A stretch of 64,000 nucleotides of DNA from Bin80 sp022820435. GTDB lineage: Bacteria; Bacteroidota; Rhodothermia; Rhodothermales; Bin80. Shown piece by piece: positions 54,374-62,836 of the stretch. The notes beneath the pieces are model-generated. The model was not told the origin of the DNA, searched no databases, and worked only from the letters and a program-made list of their open reading frames with translations. Numbering within the stretch: the stretch's first letter is position 1; the number at the start of each line of letters is the position of its first letter. A program made the translations under genes and the position numbers. Location: the NCBI GenBank assembly GCA_022820435.1, contig JAJEFL010000126.1, forward strand, positions 6,609-70,608, given 5' to 3'.

Positions 54374-54712
54374 TCACATTAAATCTTGATAGAAGCAGGT
54401 TCGGGCCCCCGTATGGCATGCGCCGCTGCCCTGCTGATCCACCATAAAGAGTAACGCATCGCCATCACAATCCAATTTTGCAGACCTGACGATTTGGAAG
54501 TGTCCACTGGTTTCTCCCTTCACCCATACACATTGTCGTGAGCGGCTCCAATAGGTCATGGTTCCCGTCCTCAGTGTCTGCTCCAGAGTTGACTTGTTCA
54601 TGTGCGCTATCATTAGAACTTCTAGTGTGGTGGCTTCCTGTGCAATTACAGGCACAAGTCCATCCTGATTGAATGCGACATCCGTTATCTTTGCGATGGT
54701 AAGTTCACTCAT
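54374..54712 (-). CDS. hisI: phosphoribosyl-AMP cyclohydrolase
   Basis: HisI opens the ring of phosphoribosyl-AMP in histidine synthesis. The 112-residue protein contains the metal-binding and catalytic motifs DGLVPVIAQE, VLMIAHMNKSTLEQTL, the SRSRQCVWVKGETSG block, and the zinc-binding LDCDGDALLFMVDQQGSGACHTG with conserved Cys and His, ending RTCFYQDL. No hisE domain is fused and no other his gene lies nearby. The inositol-phosphatase-family gene at 8516 is distant and only possibly related. Confidence 0.95.
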   Translation of the reverse strand: MSELTIAKITDVAFNQDGLVPVIAQEATTLEVLMIAHMNKSTLEQTLRTGTMTYWSRSRQCVWVKGETSGHFQIVRSAKLDCDGDALLFMVDQQGSGACHTGARTCFYQDLM

Positions 54713-54786
54713 GATGATACTGTGTCGTTGTGAGGGACCTTTATACGATAGAAATGTAAGATCTGCGGATAAGGTACGAACAAAAC

Positions 54787-55029
54787 ATGGTACGGCGACT
54801 TTTTACGTTACCCATACGCGCATATCAACTGCTATTGTCTCCGCATCTCCATAATGCATGTCGGTATACGCCTTCGTGTTCAAATTATGCAATTCAGGCC
54901 ATAAACAAGTATGGAGTGGTGAAAGGGATTATACTGGCGATATGGCGCGTTCTGCGTTGTCATCCGTGGGCAAAGCATGGATATGACCCTCCCCGCTGGT
55001 TTGGTGAGTCACCGGAGGAGCAGAGATGA
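54787..55029 (+). CDS. yidD: membrane protein insertion efficiency factor YidD
   Basis: The 80-residue protein matches YidD: an amphipathic N-terminal helix (RLFTLPIRAYQLLLSP), then CRYTPSCSNYAIQAINKYG and CHPWAKHGYDPP. It helps YidC insert membrane proteins on the cytoplasmic side. It diverges from hisI 74 bp away. The stop overlaps the next gene, moaB, by 4 bp (ATGA), so the two are co-translated. Confidence 0.94.
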   Translation: MVRRLFTLPIRAYQLLLSPHLHNACRYTPSCSNYAIQAINKYGVVKGIILAIWRVLRCHPWAKHGYDPPRWFGESPEEQR

Positions 55030-55526
55030 GCACACATAAATCAGGTGCACCTGCGAAACTGCGATTTGCACTCATAACGGTAAGTGATACACGGACAAAA
55101 GCCACCGATAAGAGCGGAGCATGTATGGCCAGATTTATTCAGGAGAGTGGACACATAATTGCCTCGCAGTGTATTATTGCTGATGAACCGGACATCATAC
55201 AGGAGACCATCCATGCCCAGTCTGGATATACCGATGTGATCTGTTTGAGCGGAGGAACCGGGATCAGTCATCGAGATCAGACATTTGAAGCCGTCAATCC
55301 TCTTTTGGACAGGAGATTGCCTGGGTTCGGAGAACTTTTTCGCTTACTCTCCTGGGAACAGGTCGGCAGCCGAGCGATGCTCTCCCGGGCGATTGCGGGT
55401 ACATGTGCGGGTATGGTTATTTTTGCAGTCCCCGGATCTCCCAAGGCGGTTGAGTTGGCCATGGAAAAACTGATCCTTCCCGAAGCCCGGCATCTGGTTG
55501 CCGAATTACACAGGGATGTAGTATGA
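55026..55526 (+). CDS. moaB: molybdenum cofactor biosynthesis protein B
   Basis: MoaB/Mog-fold protein. FALITVSDTRTKATDKSG carries the conserved SDT motif, and VICLSGGTGISHRDQTFEAV is the GGTG motif with the conserved Asp-Thr of molybdopterin-binding proteins. GVPGSPKAVELAMEKLILPEARHL-type C-terminus is typical of MoaB. In some bacteria this family adenylates molybdopterin. The gene is between yidD and a hypothetical gene, with ATGA overlaps at both ends. Other moa genes are not visible in the window. Confidence 0.93.
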   Translation: MSTHKSGAPAKLRFALITVSDTRTKATDKSGACMARFIQESGHIIASQCIIADEPDIIQETIHAQSGYTDVICLSGGTGISHRDQTFEAVNPLLDRRLPGFGELFRLLSWEQVGSRAMLSRAIAGTCAGMVIFAVPGSPKAVELAMEKLILPEARHLVAELHRDVV

Positions 55527-56122
55527 AGTATACTCTGGCGCTCCTGTTTGCAGGCTGGGGGGGACTCGGCTTGTCCGCATCCTCTTCGGCGCAGGAACTG
55601 CTGACGAATATGCAAATCTTCGAGAACCTTGGTATTGCATGTCTGGAATCCGTCCCTGCGGAGGCAGATTCTCTGGTTCTGTCTCCATCAGCCAATCTCC
55701 CCTATATGACCGGTGCACTGATTCGTCGCTGGCAAAAGCAGGATAAAATCCTCTTCTTTGCCGATTCGCTGAATACCCAAGATCCGTCTTTTCTACTTTC
55801 CTGGGAAGTGTTCAATGCGACCATCTCCTATATGCGTGACGGGCGCAAAACGCTATCCCGCTCAGCAGAATTGAACTTGCGTTACACATATTTAGGGCTG
55901 AATGGCGAGATTTTATCCCGGAATACCTGTCAGCAGGTGTTTTCAGACCAGATTCGAAAGAGTCTGATTCCTGAACTGGAATCACAAGCCTACCCTGAAA
56001 CTCAGGCCGAACTCCCTCCACAGCATTGGATTCGTCGTCATTTTGAGCCGGTGATCATTGCGGCTGCGACGGGGCTCGCTGCATTCCTCTTCTTTAATTT
56101 GCGGAATGATCGTGCTGACTAA
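55523..56122 (+). CDS. hypothetical exported protein with C-terminal membrane helix
   Basis: I do not recognise a family. The 199-residue protein has a signal peptide (LALLFAGWGGLGLSASSSAQ) and one late hydrophobic helix near residue 172-190 (VIIAAATGLAAFLFF), ending in a charged tail. The central region has an even mix of charged and polar residues and two Cys. It overlaps moaB by 4 bp and the next lipoprotein gene by 17 bp. The spacing indicates that it is really translated. Confidence 0.8.
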   Translation: MKYTLALLFAGWGGLGLSASSSAQELLTNMQIFENLGIACLESVPAEADSLVLSPSANLPYMTGALIRRWQKQDKILFFADSLNTQDPSFLLSWEVFNATISYMRDGRKTLSRSAELNLRYTYLGLNGEILSRNTCQQVFSDQIRKSLIPELESQAYPETQAELPPQHWIRRHFEPVIIAAATGLAAFLFFNLRNDRAD

Positions 56123-57767
56123 TCGGATTGCTATACTGAGTGTTCTGCTGGTCTGCAGCTGTGCAGATCCCCGGCCCCCAACCGGTGGTCCGCGTGACGA
56201 AATTCCACCTGCCCTGCTCTCGACCGAACCTCCCCATGAATCGGTAGAGGTCTCTCCCACTGAACTTAAGTTGGTTTTTTCGGAATATGTGAATGAGGGA
56301 TCCTTTGCGAGTGCTTTATCTATCGTTCCGACCCCGCAGGGGAGACTGGAGTATAGATGGCGGCGACGGTCCGTGACGGTGCGACTGCCCGAACCGCTGC
56401 GAGACTCCACTACGTATGTGGTCACGCTTGATGATGAATTCAGGGACTGGCGCGGAGTTCGGCTGACACGTCCAATCTCCTTCGCATTCGCTACCGGGCC
56501 GGTGATTGACCAAGGCCGGTTACGTGGACGCGTTGTTGATCATGCCCGGGGGATGCCCGTTGCGGGCCTGTCGGTCCTCGCCTATTCGTCACAGGCGACC
56601 ATTGATCAAGGTCCGGCCTATCAAACCCAAACCGATACGGAAGGGCGATTTGCATTCGACTACGTTCGGGAATCCGATTTTTTCGTTCTTGGATTGCGGG
56701 ATCTGAACCGGAATCTGAAACCGGATCCAGGAGAGTGGTTTGCAGTTCCGCCGATGCCAGCGATCAGGGCAATGCCAGATACAAGTCGCCAGTATGCAGA
56801 CTGGGTGTATACAAAAGTGGACACACTTGGACCGTTCATTGAACGAGTGCGCACAACGGCCAATCAACTTATAGAAATTCGTTTCAGCGAAAGCGTATCC
56901 CTGCAAAGTCCGGCAGGCGGGCCCTGGAGCATTCGGGACTCGGTGAGTCATGCCCCGATCATGGTTCATTCCAGTTACCAGTCAGAGTCAAATGCACGTC
57001 TGCTCTATCTGGTAACAGACCCGATTCAGGAAAAAACCTATGCACTCTTTCCAGATCCCGCCATACAGGACTCCAGCGGAAATACGGTGCATCTGGATAC
57101 GATTTATTTTGGGGGATCCGCAAGAATTCGCACAGAGGAACCAATGTTCGCAGGATTTTTTCCAGAGGGTAACGGGAATCCATACAGACTGGCCCCCTGG
57201 GAGACCCCTCAAATTGTGTTTGATCAACCCGTTGACGAAGATCGCCTGGATAGCTTGGTCAGCGTCCAGGACTCCACCGGTACAATAGTAAATCATGAAA
57301 TCCAGACTTCAAACGGAATCCGTTATTCCTTAATGTCCCTGAATGACCCGGCTCAGATTTACCGGGTTGCGGTACAGCAGCCCGACAGCATGCATGTGCG
57401 GTTTTTTGAGCGGCTTGGACCTCGGTCACTAGGGAGCTTAAGTGGGGTAACGGTTCCCGCCGGAGATAGTGTATTGGTGACACTCACGGACTCGGACGGC
57501 CATGTTCTGGCCGTAGATATACCCGATTCAGAGGGTGCCTTCGTCTTCAATAACCTCCCGGAAAACACCTATCAGTTACATGCATTTGTTGACCGGAACC
57601 GTGATGGCCGCTGGAATGGGGGTTGGATTGATCCGTATCAGGCTGTTGAGCCGATTACCTGGTCATCTGAAGCCCTGACCATTCGTCCCCGATGGGATAC
57701 TGCTCTGCCTGACACCCTTAAAATCGGTCAATCTATCCTGAAATTCCCCGTTCCATCTGATCAGTAA
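56106..57767 (+). CDS. Ig-like (SbsA/Big_5-type) lipoprotein
   Basis: The 553-residue protein has a hydrophobic N-terminus ending in VCSC, a plausible lipobox. It then reads DPRPPTGGPRDEIPP, a phrase typical of Bacteroidota Ig-like lipoproteins, followed by the Big_5 domain with LKLVFSEYV and DSTTYVVTLDDEFRDWRG. A second carboxypeptidase-like or invasin-like beta segment contains RVVDHARGMPVAGLSVLAY, and near the end DSVLVTLTDSDGHVLAV and AFVDRNRDGRWNGGW. These are probably outer membrane or periplasmic scaffolds with calcium-like DxDxxG loops. The frame opens earlier at 56058; ATG 56106 is supported by the signal and overlaps the previous gene. Confidence 0.8.
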   Translation: MIVLTNRIAILSVLLVCSCADPRPPTGGPRDEIPPALLSTEPPHESVEVSPTELKLVFSEYVNEGSFASALSIVPTPQGRLEYRWRRRSVTVRLPEPLRDSTTYVVTLDDEFRDWRGVRLTRPISFAFATGPVIDQGRLRGRVVDHARGMPVAGLSVLAYSSQATIDQGPAYQTQTDTEGRFAFDYVRESDFFVLGLRDLNRNLKPDPGEWFAVPPMPAIRAMPDTSRQYADWVYTKVDTLGPFIERVRTTANQLIEIRFSESVSLQSPAGGPWSIRDSVSHAPIMVHSSYQSESNARLLYLVTDPIQEKTYALFPDPAIQDSSGNTVHLDTIYFGGSARIRTEEPMFAGFFPEGNGNPYRLAPWETPQIVFDQPVDEDRLDSLVSVQDSTGTIVNHEIQTSNGIRYSLMSLNDPAQIYRVAVQQPDSMHVRFFERLGPRSLGSLSGVTVPAGDSVLVTLTDSDGHVLAVDIPDSEGAFVFNNLPENTYQLHAFVDRNRDGRWNGGWIDPYQAVEPITWSSEALTIRPRWDTALPDTLKIGQSILKFPVPSDQ

Positions 57768-57773
57768 GTTCTT

Positions 57774-59372
57774 ATGCAAGTCCAGATCACGAAAAACCCA
57801 TCTCTTGATTCAGATCCTTTTGTTACAGGTTTTCTTCCACTCCTGCGTGGCAGGGTGCAGCAAAAATTTGATCAGTTGGCGATTGAGTCCTTCGGGTTTT
57901 CTGCATTCACACTCATGGAAAATGCGGGGAGAGGCGCAGTATTGGTCATTGAGAACATCTATGGCGCTATGTGTGGACGCAAGGTTGTCATCTGCTGCGG
58001 CAGCGGGAATAATGGTGGAGATGGATATGTGGCTGCACGGACACTCTATAACCACGGGGCATCGGTTTGTGTGATGGTTCTCAAACCGCCCTCTACGCCC
58101 GAAGCAAAACAGAATTGGCATTTCCTCCAAAAACTGAATGAACTTGATCAATCACACCGACTGAAGATTGAAGGTTATACGGGGCAATCACTTCCACCGG
58201 CGGACCTGTATGTTGATGCTCTGTTTGGCGTGGGGCTGAATCGGCCCCTGCAGGGAGATGTCCTGGATTTGGCGGGTGCATTGAATACAATGAATGCACC
58301 TGTGGTTGCGCTGGATCTGCCCTCGGGGCTGCATGCCGATACAGGGACCCCGCTTGGAAGCGCCGTGCAGGCTGACCTGACGGTCACGTTCAGTGCATAC
58401 AAGCCGGGATTGCTGTTCGGGCAAGGGCCGAAGTATTCGGGCCGTATCGAACTGGTCCATATTGGAATACCCCTGTCTGCAAGCCTCCGGGAACCATCTC
58501 TCCCAATTCACTGGCTTACAACCGATTCGGCCATCTCGTCTTATATGCCAGATCGGGATTTGCAGGCACATAAGTATACTGCAGGGATGGTTCTGGTGAT
58601 TGGAGGATCCCCGGGGTTTTCCGGGGCTCCCATGCTGACGGCACGCGCGGCGGCACGTGTCGGTGCGGGCTATGTTGCCTGTGCTGTCCCAGAAAGTATA
58701 CAGAGTATTCTGGCAGCGGCCATGACTGAAGTCCCGGCAATCGGCCTGCCCGAAAGCCCGGAGGGGGGCATCGCCACGGATGCGGCTGTGAATGTGCTCC
58801 AGCCATGGCTTGCAAAAGCGAATGCATTGGTCATTGGGCCTGGTTTAGGCAGGCATCCGAACACGCAGGATTTCGTGCAATCCATCCTTCAATCTTCGGA
58901 GCTGCCGGTTGTGGTGGATGCGGATGCGCTCCCCGCTGCCGCACGGTTGTTGACCTCTGCGCGGAAAAGAAACTGGATATTTACTCCTCACTCGGGTGAA
59001 TTCAATCGTATGGCCCCGGAGTTCGGGAAATTTGATCCTCTTGACGCAGCGTGTCAGTGGTCATCCAGATGGAACTGCACACTTGTGCTTAAAGGGCATC
59101 CAACGGTAATCGGCCGCTCGCAGAATTCGGCCTTCGTGTGCGGAACAGGAAATCCTGCTCTTGCCACTGCCGGGACAGGGGATGTGTTGGCGGGCCTGTG
59201 TGGTGGACTCCTTGCACAAGGCTGCGCAAGATCAACAGCGGCCGTCTGCGCGTCTCATATCGGGGGACTGGCCGCAGACCAGTATTCACTTAAAAATCAT
59301 TCTGGCACGATGATTGCTGGAGATATGATTGACGGTATCGTCACTGCATTGACCTCGTTGAGGAAAAAATAA
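57774..59372 (+). CDS. nnrD: bifunctional NAD(P)H-hydrate epimerase/dehydratase
   Basis: The 532-residue protein joins both repair activities for hydrated NAD(P)H. The N-terminal YjeF_N epimerase part (about 40-240) has FTLMENAGRGA and VICCGSGNNGGDGYVAAR. The C-terminal ADP-dependent dehydratase part (about 270-530) has AGMVLVIGGSPGFSGAPML, VIGPGLGRHPNTQ, HSGEFNRM and the ATP/ADP-binding GNPALATAGTGDVLAGLCG. It is the last gene of the yidD run; a 6-bp gap follows the Ig-like lipoprotein. The name nnrD covers the C-terminal dehydratase; the N-terminal half corresponds to nnrE. Confidence 0.95.
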   Translation: MQVQITKNPSLDSDPFVTGFLPLLRGRVQQKFDQLAIESFGFSAFTLMENAGRGAVLVIENIYGAMCGRKVVICCGSGNNGGDGYVAARTLYNHGASVCVMVLKPPSTPEAKQNWHFLQKLNELDQSHRLKIEGYTGQSLPPADLYVDALFGVGLNRPLQGDVLDLAGALNTMNAPVVALDLPSGLHADTGTPLGSAVQADLTVTFSAYKPGLLFGQGPKYSGRIELVHIGIPLSASLREPSLPIHWLTTDSAISSYMPDRDLQAHKYTAGMVLVIGGSPGFSGAPMLTARAAARVGAGYVACAVPESIQSILAAAMTEVPAIGLPESPEGGIATDAAVNVLQPWLAKANALVIGPGLGRHPNTQDFVQSILQSSELPVVVDADALPAAARLLTSARKRNWIFTPHSGEFNRMAPEFGKFDPLDAACQWSSRWNCTLVLKGHPTVIGRSQNSAFVCGTGNPALATAGTGDVLAGLCGGLLAQGCARSTAAVCASHIGGLAADQYSLKNHSGTMIAGDMIDGIVTALTSLRKK

Positions 59373-59474
59373 TTTCTGGGGAACCAGACGTTTTTTGTCA
59401 ACGTAGGAGCGTGTGATATTCGTTGTGTATATTTATCAACGTGTTTTTAATTTAGTCACAAACCCCGCTGAATC

Positions 59475-60140
59475 ATGGCATTACGTAAAGCTCCAGCAGC
59501 CGATCTAAAACGAACTTACGGATTCTTTGTCCAGGTTGGAATGATTGCTTCACTCCTCTTGCTCATTCTTGCGTTCAACGCAAACCTAGAACGTGGGGAA
59601 GCGATGGAAATTGAGCAAGTTCAGCAGGAAGTTGTCCAAATGGAGGAAATCCTGCAGACGGAGCAAATTCAAAAGCCGCCGCCACCTCCGCGTCCTCCCG
59701 TTCCGGTGGAAGTCCCAAATGACGAGATCCTGGAAGATGACGAGTTGGATCTTGATGCTTCGCTTGACTTGGATGCGCCGATCAATGTTCCGCCACCGCC
59801 ACCTCCACCGGACGAAGAAGAGGTGATTGAGGAGCCTGAAATTTTCGAGATTGTTGAGCAGATGCCTGAACTGATTGGAGGAATTCCAGGCTTACAGTCT
59901 AAAGCAAAATATCCTGAAATCGCACGTAAGGCGAATGTGGAAGGTCGCGTGATTGTGCAGTTTATCGTTGATGAAAACGGTGATGTGAGCGAACCTACGA
60001 TCGTGCGCGGTATTGGGGGTGGTTGCGATCAGGAAGCGATCCGGGTCATTACCGAGCATGCCAAGTTCATTCCTGGACGGCAGCGTGGTCGCCCGGTGAA
60101 AGTAAAATTCTCGCTTCCGATTCAGTTCAAGTTGCGTTAA
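59475..60140 (+). CDS. tonB: energy transducer TonB
   Basis: The 221-residue protein is a full TonB. The N-terminal membrane segment (GMIASLLLLILAFNA) follows FFVQVG, the Pro-rich linker KPPPPPRPPVPVEVP continues into an acidic stretch (ILEDDELDLDAS) and a second Pro tract, and the C-terminal TonB domain runs from about residue 125. That domain has EGRVIVQFIVDENG, IGGGCDQEA, EHAKFIPGRQRGRPVKVKF and FKL. It links ExbBD proton energy to TonB-dependent outer membrane receptors. exbB and exbD are not in the window. A strong terminator follows. Confidence 0.96.
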   Translation: MALRKAPAADLKRTYGFFVQVGMIASLLLLILAFNANLERGEAMEIEQVQQEVVQMEEILQTEQIQKPPPPPRPPVPVEVPNDEILEDDELDLDASLDLDAPINVPPPPPPPDEEEVIEEPEIFEIVEQMPELIGGIPGLQSKAKYPEIARKANVEGRVIVQFIVDENGDVSEPTIVRGIGGGCDQEAIRVITEHAKFIPGRQRGRPVKVKFSLPIQFKLR

Positions 60141-60160
60141 TCCGTTACTTTTCAAGAAAA

Positions 60161-60197
60161 ATGCCCTGCACCTTCCTAAGATTCAGGGCATTTTTTT
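60161..60197 (+). terminator. rho-independent terminator after tonB
   Basis: An 8-bp ATGCCCTG/CAGGGCAT stem encloses a 15-nt loop and is followed by seven T residues, 20 bp after the tonB stop. Near-copies of this element follow the two first TonB-domain lipoprotein genes. Confidence 0.85.
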
Positions 60198-60346
60198 GGC
60201 CCATGACAGAAACCCTTTTCTGCCGGAAGGACAGTTCTCGTGTGCGCACAGGTTCGGTGATGGTACTGTTGAGATATCGCTCAGGGAATTGAGCAACCCG
60301 TCATGGTAGGGAAGGACATTTATTCGTAACGACATTGAACTTCGTT

Positions 60347-60375
60347 TTGACGGTCATTTAAACCCAGACTATAGA
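60347..60375 (+). promoter_or_regulatory. candidate promoter of the first TonB-domain lipoprotein
   Basis: TTGACG and TATAGA are separated by exactly 17 bp, and the ATG starts 12 bp after the second box. This fits a sigma70-like promoter with a very short leader. The element is repeated in the next unit, which argues that it matters. Confidence 0.45.
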
Positions 60376-60386
60376 AATCTATTTCC

Positions 60387-60767
60387 ATGATTCGCATTTT
60401 GTTAGTTTTCTTCATCCTCATTGGTGTCAGTGCCTGCAGTATGTCAGAGTCGGTTGATGATTCTGAAGCCTTTGAAATGGTTGAGCAGATGCCTGCATTG
60501 ATTGGAGGCTTTGCAGGGCTGCAGGCCAGGGTAAAATATCCTGAGATTGCTCGCAGGATGAAGGTGGAAGGCCGAGTGATTGTACAGTTTATTGTGGATG
60601 AAAATGGCACTGTGTACGATCCTTCCGTCGTGCGCGGTATTGGTTCAGGCTGTGATGAAGAGGCAGCCAGAGTCCTGAAGGAGCACGCAAAATTCGTTCC
60701 CGGTCGACAAGATGGGCACCCGGTAAAAGTGAAATTCTCACTTCCGGTCATATTCAAGTTGAGTTGA
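60387..60767 (+). CDS. TonB C-terminal domain lipoprotein, copy 1
   Basis: The 126-residue protein has a lipoprotein signal ending in IGVSAC (Cys17), a short acidic linker (SESVDDSEAF), and then a TonB C-terminal domain. Over 100 aligned positions with the C-terminus of the neighbouring TonB, 73 are identical by my hand count. The domain keeps EGRVIVQFIVDENG, GCDEEAARV and HAKFVPGRQDG. There is no membrane-anchor helix of the TonB type and no proline-rich spacer, so it cannot reach from inner to outer membrane. It may bind TonB boxes or sequester partners at a membrane surface. The latter is inference. Confidence 0.92.
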   Translation: MIRILLVFFILIGVSACSMSESVDDSEAFEMVEQMPALIGGFAGLQARVKYPEIARRMKVEGRVIVQFIVDENGTVYDPSVVRGIGSGCDEEAARVLKEHAKFVPGRQDGHPVKVKFSLPVIFKLS

Positions 60768-60962
60768 GTGACCATCATTGCCACAGATCTGCCCTGTTCC
60801 TGTCGAAGATGCAGAGAATATTTTTCACCCCTTTCCTGCCGGAAAGCCCCCTATGTGATGCGCACAGGTCGGTGCTTGTATCGTTGAGATCTCTCGTCCG
60901 GAGGATTGAGCGATCCGTCACGGCAGGCAAGAGATTTAGTCATGATGACCTTGAACTTCGTT

Positions 60963-60990
60963 TTTGTGGTCATTGAAATCCAACTATAGA
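60963..60990 (+). promoter_or_regulatory. candidate promoter of the second lipoprotein copy
   Basis: TTTGTG and TATAGA are 16 bp apart, aligned with the TTGACG/TATAGA pair of copy 1. The whole upstream stretch is recognisably the same sequence, although the first box is weaker here. Confidence 0.3.
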
Positions 60991-61001
60991 AATCTACTTC
61001 C

Positions 61002-61382
61002 ATGATCCGTACCCTGTTATTTTTCTTCATTCTCATTAGTGTCAGTGCCTGCAGTACGTCTGAATCGGTTGATGACTCTGAAGTCTTTGAAACGGTTGAG
61101 CAGATGCCTGAACTCATTGGAGGCATAAATAGTCTGCTGACAAATGCGACGTACCCTGAGATGGCCCGTATGGCGGGTATTGAGGGAAAAGTTATTGTAG
61201 AGTTTGTTGTAGACGCAAAGGGAAATGTGCGTGATGCTTCCATTGTACAGGGCCTCGGCGGGGGGTGTGATGAAGAGGCAATCAGAGTCCTGAATGAGCA
61301 TGCAAAATTCACACCCGGTCGCCAGGATGGCCGTGCCGTAAATGTGAAGATGACACTTCCAATCACGTTCAAATTGACTTGA
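61002..61382 (+). CDS. TonB C-terminal domain lipoprotein, copy 2
   Basis: Also 126 residues, with signal and lipobox ISVSAC (Cys17), linker SESVDDSEVF, and a TonB C-terminal domain including EGKVIVEFVVDAKGNV, LGGGCDEEAIRVLNEHAKF and PGRQDGRAV. It is a clear paralogue of copy 1 at both the protein and the flanking-sequence level, so the two arose by tandem duplication. Differences are concentrated in the N-terminal third of the domain (NSLLTNATYPEMARMAGI against AGLQARVKYPEIARRMKV), which suggests relaxed or shifted selection on the ligand-facing part. Confidence 0.92.
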   Translation: MIRTLLFFFILISVSACSTSESVDDSEVFETVEQMPELIGGINSLLTNATYPEMARMAGIEGKVIVEFVVDAKGNVRDASIVQGLGGGCDEEAIRVLNEHAKFTPGRQDGRAVNVKMTLPITFKLT

Positions 61383-61402
61383 ATCCTCTCCCCGTCCAAT
61401 GG

Positions 61403-61442
61403 ATATGCCCTGTTCCTGTTGAGGTGCAGGGCATATTTTTTG
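61403..61442 (+). terminator. rho-independent terminator after lipoprotein copy 2
   Basis: The stem ATATGCCCTG/CAGGGCATAT (10 bp) encloses a 14-nt loop and leads into a T-run, 20 bp after the stop of copy 2. It is a relative of the tonB terminator. Confidence 0.85.
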
Positions 61443-61611
61443 ATCCTTAACCGGAGTATATCCCGGTCAAGAGAATTTTGGTCAGCGCAGATGGGGCCGT
61501 TCGTGAATCACGGTGTCCCTGGGCAGGAGAGATTGGCACGGAGTTGTTTTTTTTTTGAGATCGGGCATTATATTTGTTTAGCGACAGTGACCATAGAATG
61601 TATCGTAGATC

Positions 61612-62001
61612 ATGCCCCGTACTCTCCTGCGAATCCTGTTCCTCGTTGGCGTGAGTGCCTGCGGCACACCTCAACCCCTGACAGAGTTTCTACCTGCCGA
61701 GACGGTTTCCACTCCCGGCGGCCAAATGCCAAAGCTGATTGGAGGGATTGCCCGATTACAACAGTATGTCAATCATCGTGCGTGTCGTGAGAACTCCCCG
61801 AAGATGTGGAGGCGTGTGGATGTGTATTTTACCGTGGACGAAAATGGAAATGTGCTTGCCCCCTCTGTTCCTGAAGGTCTTGGTCCTGCCTGTGATGCGG
61901 AAGCAATCCGGGTTGTTCGAGAACATGCCAAGTTCATTCCAGGACGGCTAAACGGAGAGCTGGTAAAGGTGAAATTTACTCTTCCTGTCGCATTTCAATG
62001 A
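61612..62001 (+). CDS. TonB C-terminal domain lipoprotein, copy 3 (diverged)
   Basis: The 129-residue protein has the signal and lipobox VGVSAC, a linker without the SESVDDSE phrase, and a TonB-like domain. The C-terminal half is well conserved: YFTVDENGNVLAPSV, CDAEAIRVVREHAKFIPGR and VKVKFTLPV. The N-terminal half of the domain is altered (RACRENSPKMWRRVDV in place of ARxxxVEGRVIV), and it includes extra cysteines. The upstream sequence matches units 1-2 only partly. It looks like an older duplicate, still open. Confidence 0.85.
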   Translation: MPRTLLRILFLVGVSACGTPQPLTEFLPAETVSTPGGQMPKLIGGIARLQQYVNHRACRENSPKMWRRVDVYFTVDENGNVLAPSVPEGLGPACDAEAIRVVREHAKFIPGRLNGELVKVKFTLPVAFQ

Positions 62002-62105
62002 TGTCTCATCCGCGCAATGCCCCCTCGACCTAGATCTGCAATGATTCCTGAACCCAGTGCCCCGTATACCTGAACCAGTCGTTCGGGTTAGAGAGAATTC
62101 TGTCT

Positions 62106-62573
62106 GTGCAGGGGGATCCTGGAATCAGCGGACACGGTTCAGCGGAGTTCAAATTAGAATTGCTCACTGCATTACAAAAGGGGAAATTTCTATTACCCCT
62201 GTCTCCATTGAATGCGGATGGGTTCCCCGAAGTGTATGAGGCGGTTTCAACTGTGGAACTTAACGTACCGTTGGAAAATCTAGACCATAGCGCGTGTTGT
62301 AATGTAATCAGGCGAATCATCATACAGTTCGTTACAGATGAGCATGGGAATGTGCGTGATCCTCTATCGGGGTACGGATCGGCATTGCAATGCGGCCGTA
62401 ATCCGGCGCATCACCAAATAGGTAAGATGCACTCCCGTTCACCAGACCGCCGCGCCGTGAACGGGAGAATGAAAATGTCGATTATGATTATGAAAGCTAT
62501 ACTGAATCGCCTCCATTCCTCCGGAAATCATTCGCGTGTATCAACACCGGACGGGTTGATCTCGGATCTGTGA
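62106..62573 (+). pseudogene. decayed TonB-domain lipoprotein copy
   Basis: A frame encoding IIIQFVTDEHGNVRDPLSG resembles the TonB-domain strand (IVQFIVDENGxVxxP), and the other fragments CNAAVIRRITK and HSRSPDRRAVNGRMKMSIMI match the conserved GCDEEAIRVLxEHAK and GRQDGRAVNVKMTLPIT in order, but they lie in different frames. Several small indels therefore broke the gene. The N-terminal part has no lipoprotein signal. I regard it as a dead member of the array. Confidence 0.7.
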
Positions 62574-62804
62574 GACAGGCATCTCTTCCCGGACATCACC
62601 CTTGATGCCCCCTTCATCAGGAGCGCAGTTGTATACGGGCATTTCCTGGAACGCCATCCCTCTGTTCCTGTCTGATCCTCATTGATTCAGCGTGGAAGAA
62701 GTACCTATGATCGGATTTTCTTGCAATATTGGACAAAATGTATTATCTTATTGTTACGCCAATGTTAAGAAAGTGTTAAAATTAATCGCTCATGACCTAA
62801 ACCA

Positions 62805-62820
62805 GCCCACCAAGGTGGGC
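62805..62820 (+). promoter_or_regulatory. hairpin in the leader of the two-domain lipoprotein
   Basis: GCCCAC/GTGGGC with loop CAAG lies 16 bp before the ATG at 62837. It could influence translation of the last array gene, or be a chance palindrome. Confidence 0.3.
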
Positions 62821-62836
62821 GTATCTGGAGACTATC

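Larger units (their letters stand above)
60161..61442 (+). repeat. tandem duplication of terminator-promoter-lipoprotein units
   Basis: The stretch after tonB repeats about every 615 bp. Matching landmarks are the terminator (ATGCCCTG..CAGGGCAT), CTGCCGGAAG/CTGCCGGAAA, GCGCACAGGT, GTTGAGAT, ATTGAGC, TTGAACTTCG, GACTATAGAAATCTA/AACTATAGAAATCTA and the lipoprotein gene. The second terminator is degraded (CTGCCCTG without its intact partner), the third (61403-61442) is intact. A third, more diverged unit carries copy 3. Confidence 0.8.
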
